The notes under the pieces are model-generated. The model searched no databases and was not told the origin of the DNA. It was given only the letters and a program-made list of their open reading frames with translations. Positions 28,649 through 33,214 of a DNA stretch of 33,214 bases are shown here, piece after piece (the first letter of the stretch is position 1; every line of letters starts with the position of its first letter). The stretch lies in NCBI GenBank assembly GCA_003427395.1, contig BFEA01000046.1, forward strand, positions 683,855 to 717,068, written 5' to 3'. This DNA comes from Chara braunii. Its lineage: Eukaryota; Streptophyta; Charophyceae; Charales; Characeae. Position numbers and translations under genes: made by a program.

Positions 28649-29213
28649 TTACTGCCAATGCACTCTAGTAATCGCCAGTTGTGGATACATTCGGCGAACA
28701 TGCAATAATTGGCTCACGCTGCGATTTGCATAGTGCCAGTACCTTACCAAACTCACAGCAAGGACTGATCCCTCACACCTGCAAAGAGCGGTAATTGGTA
28801 TGGGGACTGGTTCCTTAGAAATGACCAGTGGAGTCAGCCACATGACATTTGCGCAACGATGATCCCTCTTTCCTCAAAGCGTTAGTATTGGCAGGAAACC
28901 GGGTCACGCTCAGGATGCGTTCAGGCCGCACCAAGCACTGTGCCACCCAGACCATAGCATACTCAAACACGAAAGGGTACTTCAGTGATTCTGCAACGAC
29001 TAGTGTTGGGCCCCTTCACACATAGTAGTACTATCCTAAGAACTGTGTTTTTGGCCTTCCGCTCACGACTTGATCACCTTGAGCTCGTTCGCCCCCATTG
29101 TAGGACCTGTTTGCATTCTTTATGCCATTACTTGATTCTCCTCTGGTCTTTGTTGTCAGACTAATAGATAAAGATTGGCGCTTTGACCCCACCACACGAC
29201 CATGCTCAGTTCA
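28649..29213 (-). pseudogene. possible upstream piece of the decayed minus-strand gene
   Basis: Two overlapping minus-strand frames: 28815-29213 (132 codons, stops only at 29031 TAG and 29016 TGA; contains KYPFVFEYAMVWVAQC and ERILSVTRFPANTNALRK) and 28649-28843 (64 codons, with ATG; contains VSLVRYWHYANRSVSQ). A single frameshift near 28835 would join them. No family is recognised. Confidence 0.25.
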
Positions 29214-29431
29214 TTGAGTTAGGTCACAGGGTTATTCTGTACTAGTACTGTAACCCCGAACATGAGCTTATTCTCGCTTGGGGCTGCGTGCGTAGAGGAC
29301 GCATATGCTTTAGTCATAACCTATTAGCAGGATTCATGCTTAAGACAGGATGAGACCATGTGCACATTTGTACTATGGGCTTCACCCGTACTCAACACCC
29401 TCTTGGTATCCAACACAACTGATGTTCATAT

Positions 29432-29863
29432 ATGGTTCAGAAGAAGGTGGGGGGGTTAACGAATTCCTCAATTCATCTTCAACACAGGAGTTCTGCTTGT
29501 GCAGCAGCTTACGTTTGTTTGCTGTCATGGAATATAGAAACATTAACACATTTGTATGTAGGCCAAGCAGAGCAAGATCTTCTAATCACCATCAAACGGG
29601 AACTTAGCAAGAAGGTAACCCACTTTTCTAACACCCTCCTTTTCCCCATCAAACACATAGGGCATACAACGAACGAGTATCATCCTATTAAGCACGCGGA
29701 TCAAATTGCCAAAACAGAGCTCTTATTTACTCTATTCACAAGCAGCAACAATACTTATTTAGTCATATCGAGGAATACCAGCGAAAAAAACTCACAGTCA
29801 TGGTCAATAAGTTCGGTTCCACCAGCCCATCAAAAGATGCTTTGCCCGTTTTTCTCAGTATAA
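29432..29863 (+). CDS. hypothetical ORF, 143 codons
   Basis: Intact plus-strand ORF from ATG 29432. The product is Ser/Thr/His-rich (QAEQDLLITIKRELSKKV, SSNNTYLVISRNTSEKN) with no motif, signal peptide or membrane segment. Fourteen bases after its stop comes a run of about 15 A (29878-29892), preceded by AATAATTAAATAATTC, which would suit a retrocopied 3' end. It may be real or chance. Confidence 0.25.
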   Translation: MVQKKVGGLTNSSIHLQHRSSACAAAYVCLLSWNIETLTHLYVGQAEQDLLITIKRELSKKVTHFSNTLLFPIKHIGHTTNEYHPIKHADQIAKTELLFTLFTSSNNTYLVISRNTSEKNSQSWSISSVPPAHQKMLCPFFSV

Positions 29864-29892
29864 TAATTAAATAATTCAAAAAAAAAAAAAAA

Positions 29893-30453
29893 TTCTCCGG
29901 GGAAGAGATTCAGAACAGCACATTAATATCTCGCTCGTGAATTCCCTTGTTACCCACCGATTATCACTCGAAGAGCTAAGTCTAGCCAATCATGTTTAGC
30001 ACACCTGAAAATTGGGCACTTGACCACTTTAACTCGCCAAATCAGACACGGGAATGTCTGGCCAATAGCCTCTGATGGAAACAGGACAAGAGGAGGGGGA
30101 TGGAGCAGCTATTACTACTACCACAAAGGTGTTTCAAGAGAATCAAACACGAGTCCCAATATGTTTTCAAGGGAGAACTGCATTCTGATGCTCAACTCTC
30201 CGTACTTTATGAAGCTCTACTCTTACTTACGGCTCAACAAGCGACTATTACTCACGCACAAACGAATAGCACATCATCACCGATCGAAAGCACTCGACTC
30301 AATCTCTCAAAAGGGAACCTTTGTCATTCGTACTTGATACAATCATCCACCCCCTCACCTTTGCCAACCACTACAGCAAGGGTTGCTAGCGTAGTGTCAC
30401 ATCTAGAAGAGGTTAAAGAAATTATCGCAAACTTGTATTGGAGATGTCAATAG
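29893..30453 (+). pseudogene. possible decayed plus-strand frame ending in a 117-codon ORF
   Basis: ORF 30100-30453 is intact (VFKGELHSDAQLSVLYEALL, then a Ser/Thr/Pro linker and VSHLEEVKEIIANLYWRCQ). The same frame continues upstream through a TGA at 30073 to about 29990 (MFSTPENWALDHFNSP), and a neighbouring frame is open from the A run to about 29997 (EQHINISLVNSLVTHRLSLE). The peptides look natural but no family is recognised, and the stop density alone is not decisive. Confidence 0.25.
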
Positions 30454-30554
30454 ATATTATTCGTACCTAAGGAGGATAAAATGTCGAGCCACCTTTGCTA
30501 CGTGTTATGAAATATAAATAGTATCGTATTGTGACAAGTAATTCACTGACACCG

Positions 30555-31349
30555 AATGTACAAGGAACCAGCCCAATCATCGCCCACAACCTGCATGTGG
30601 CTCCTAGCATCCAAGACTACGACTCTCTTCTTCTTCTGCCACCCATGGAATGAGAAGTCGAACCAACCGGGTTACACACAAAATCGTCTGCCGCGACCAA
30701 CCAAGTTGACCTCGCAGTACAGACTCGCACGCCTCACTTGTCTCTTACACATCTTATTCTCACTAACTGGTCTACTGAAAACACTCGAGGTAGCGAGCGA
30801 ACTCAGGCTCATGAAGGAGCTCCCGTAAGGAAAATCAAAGACCATTCATCGGAGGCGGATGGCGTCGACCGAAATCAAGGTGTGGCTCAACTCACTCGTC
30901 TCCTCTGCCAATGACCCAGAACTGACCAGGCTCCCTCATCAGTACACGTGCATTGGGGTGTTTTCCGACGGAAATCAAGCTGGCGGCATATGCGAGGAGG
31001 ACAGCGGGAAAAGCTGATGACGTCACCCAATACAGGAGGCACTCGTCTACATTCCTACTTCTCACACCCGCATTGCTCTCTCCTTTCCTCGTCGTAGCGG
31101 GTGCTCGAGACCTCTCCTGATCGCTCGCTCTGATGGTTGGTGACTGCAATCCTCGAACAAGCGAGGGGTTGTTCAATCTGTCTCCAAGACAGGGAAGCGG
31201 TTCATAGATCGCGTGCAACACACAAAACAAGTCACGACCTCCACCATGCCCCGCAGGTTAACCTCTTCTCCTGGTCGACACCGCTCACACTGCGCCCACG
31301 AAGTCTTTTCCCTCTCGTTCTTGATTGCGATTATTGCAAGTGCGTCTAG
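30555..31349 (+). other. competing open frames on both strands, no assignment
   Basis: On the plus strand one frame runs 30555-31097 with only two stops (TGA 30651 and 30912), followed by ORF 31137-31349 in another frame, with GCSICLQDREAVHR. On the minus strand a 113-codon frame (30892-31230) is uninterrupted but lacks a proper ATG at its head. I cannot tell which, if any, is coding. Confidence 0.2.
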
Positions 31350-31889
31350 CCTGTAACTACCCCATTATATTTAGCTCTGCCCCCGTCAAGAATTACCCTC
31401 TAGACCACTCTCTCTGGATTGCCACGCGTTGAAGTCAAGTTTAAGGTCAGCATTCCAAACACACATACTGCGCTTGCCTCCCCCACGGTCTAGTCCCCCT
31501 TTCTTGCGTGTCGTCCGTCATGTCCCTACTGCCCGCTGATCCTTTCAATCAAGTGAGAGCGTAAAGTCCCCTGGCACAGAGCAAGGTTGTAGTTTCAAGT
31601 TGCGGACCGTTCGCAGGGTAATGATTGCTAGCCCCCAGGGGCCAGGCTCATGTTGAAAAGCCCAATGCCCACCATGGACACTCCATGCACTGCTGCACTC
31701 CCTCGTACTCTCACCGCCAGCAAGACACCGCCCCCTCTGTCACACATGAACTACTTCGATCTCCCGTTGAGCTCGGAGACTCTACTATCTTACACGTGTC
31801 TCTCCCTTGTCTTTCATTTCAACCGTCCCCTTTTTTTTCGTGCCCTAGTCGAGTGGTTTAGCTCTCACACCTGCTGTTTTTTCAAAACT
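31350..31889. other. no gene recognised
   Basis: Short overlapping ORFs (78 and 90 codons) only. C/T-rich on the plus strand. Confidence 0.45.
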
Positions 31890-32150
31890 GGCCTCTGGGT
31901 CAACCTCTACCGACTCGGCTGACGGGCATTCTCTCCTCCACTACCCTAGCCCATGCCAGGACTGGGTCTGGGCATCATTTGCTTCGGACGCAGCCTCTGA
32001 GTCCCCCTGTTTTTGTAGTCATGCTCCGCCTAGCGGTGCAGTTCCTTGTGTCGCTGAGAGTTGGCTTCTGGGCCCCTCTCTACAGACTCGGCGGGCGGGT
32101 GATTTCGTCGCCATTGGTCCAGCCCATGCCAGGACAGAGTCGTGGCATCC
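31890..32150. repeat. diverged direct duplication, copies 173 bp apart
   Basis: GGCCTCTGGGTCAACCTCTA at 31890 matches GGCTTCTGGGCCCCTCTCTA at 32063. In each copy this is followed by CGACTCGG or AGACTCGG, then CAGCCCATGCCAGGAC-type sequence, and ends in GGCATC. Each copy is about 88 bases long. Both could encode a G(L/F)W..LYRLG peptide on the plus strand, so this may be a fragment of a duplicated exon. Confidence 0.65.
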
Positions 32151-32612
32151 AAATCGCTCTCCTCGCTTTCGGCCTCAGTTTCGCGATCCAGGTGTCGTTC
32201 TTTCCGATCCACCATGTCCATGGATGGCCCCTCGTCCAGGTACACGACAGTCACCCTCATCTCGTCGGTGATCCCATCTCATCTCCACCTCCTTTCTGCT
32301 CGATCTTTTGCCTATGTGATCGCCATCTGTAGGTCGGGGTCCGCCCTCGTCTCCTCCTCTTTTCCCCCTTCTACATTTATCCTCAGCTTCATCTCTCGTC
32401 TGTCATAACTATAATCCAACACTGCTATCACCGTAGGCCCATCTCCCGACATCCGCTCCCATCTGCAGAGGGACTGCATGCATCTCGGCATGTAACCATG
32501 TAGCCCGCTGCTCCGAGTGATGGTTAATGGAGGCTATATATTCCGCCGAATGCATAGTGAAAAGCGTCTTATATATGGTACACCGAAGACAAACACATTC
32601 ATTAAGTGACAA
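32151..32612. other. no gene recognised
   Basis: Nothing beyond ORFs below 90 codons. The sequence becomes AT-rich toward the array at the right end. Confidence 0.45.
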
Positions 32613-33214
32613 TACACTTCGGGATTTTACTTAGTCATTTTTTTCGATCTGGCATATTATATCCCGATGCGTATTCGGTGTTTCGTTATCGGAATACACT
32701 TCGGGATTTTCGAGATTTTACTTAGTCATTTTTCTTGATCTGACATATTGTATCCGGACGTGTATTCGGTGGTTCGTTACCAAAATACACTTCGGGATTT
32801 TCGGGATTTTACTTAGTCATTTTTTTCGATGTGGCATATTGTACCCCGACGTGTATTCGGTGTTTCGTTACCGAAATACACTTCGGGATTTTCGGGATTT
32901 TACTTGGTCTTGTTTCTACGTTATATCCCGAAGTATTTTCAGTGTTTTGTTACCGAAATATACTTCGGGATTTACGGGATTTACTTAGTCTCGTTTCTAT
33001 GTTATATCCCGAAGTGTTTTTGGTGCTTCGTTATCGAAATACACTTCGGGATTTTCGGGATTTACTTAGTCTTGTTTCTAACTTTCTACGTTATATCCCG
33101 AAGTGTTTTCGGTTTTTCATTACCGAAATAGACTTCGGGATTTTTCGAGATTTACTTCGTCATTTTACTTGATTTGGCATGTTACATCCCGAAGTGTTTT
33201 TGGTATTTCGTTAC
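32613..33214. repeat. 81-91-bp tandem array with nested dyads, running off the window
   Basis: The word CTTCGGGAT occurs at 32617, 32699, 32790, 32881, 32963, 33044 and 33133, giving unit lengths of 81-91 bp; length differences come from loss or gain of a TTTTCGGG and a TCTACGTT-type segment. In the right-hand units CTTCGGGAT is followed some 35-45 bases later by its reverse complement ATCCCGAAG (32925-32933, 33006-33014), and TTTCGGT...ACCGAAATA forms a second, smaller dyad between units. The left units have ATCCCGATG or ACCCCGACG instead. Long Phe/Ile/Tyr ORFs over it are repeat artefacts. Confidence 0.93.

Overview
The window looks like nuclear DNA from a eukaryote with a large, repeat-rich genome. 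The evidence is a heavily decayed Ty3/Gypsy retroelement on the minus strand, about a dozen unrelated tandem arrays, several microsatellites and a 375-base assembly gap inside one array. No bacterial operon, rRNA, convincing tRNA or intact cellular gene is visible. The wording of the gag/RT/integrase frames reminds me of Ty3-type elements of charophyte algae such as Chara; that is recollection, not a search, so the host is an inference.

Layout. (1) 1-3,700: pyrimidine-rich DNA with five short tandem arrays, one of which (2,003-2,605) carries a palindrome whose stem varies in a compensatory way. (2) 3,703-10,909, minus strand: the retroelement, reading gag, CCHC knuckle, aspartic protease, reverse transcriptase, RNase H, integrase and a third ORF. 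It has at least ten in-frame stops and eight or more frameshifts and cannot be functional. (3) 11,078-14,903, minus strand, directly upstream of gag and in the same direction: four head-to-tail paralogs of about 260-300 codons (called C, B, A, D in transcription order) plus a small basic ORF with an AT-hook-like motif. I do not recognise the family. C and A are intact, B has one stop and D has four. (4) 14,904-17,730: no firm gene. (5) 17,731-23,110: a block of arrays: (GA)n, a 53-bp minisatellite, two (CA)n tracts, a 90/91-bp satellite with two subfamilies and a GAA tract. (6) 23,150-29,213: a Pro/Tyr-rich broken reading region, 26-bp and 60-bp arrays, and weak decayed minus-strand frames. 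(7) 29,300-33,214: weak plus-strand frames, a 173-bp-spaced duplication and an 81-91-bp array with nested dyads running off the right end.

The most interesting item is the four-gene paralog cassette. Copies B and D can be followed through their stop codons because the conserved boxes continue in the same frame. The cassette is compact (22-nt overlap, then spacers of 32 and 142 nt), has the same orientation as gag, and its proteins share the start Met-Ala-Arg (Met-Thr-Arg in C) with gag's Met-Ala-Lys. It may be extra 5' cargo of the retroelement, or a separate local gene family beside which the element lies. I found no LTR pair, so the element's borders are open.
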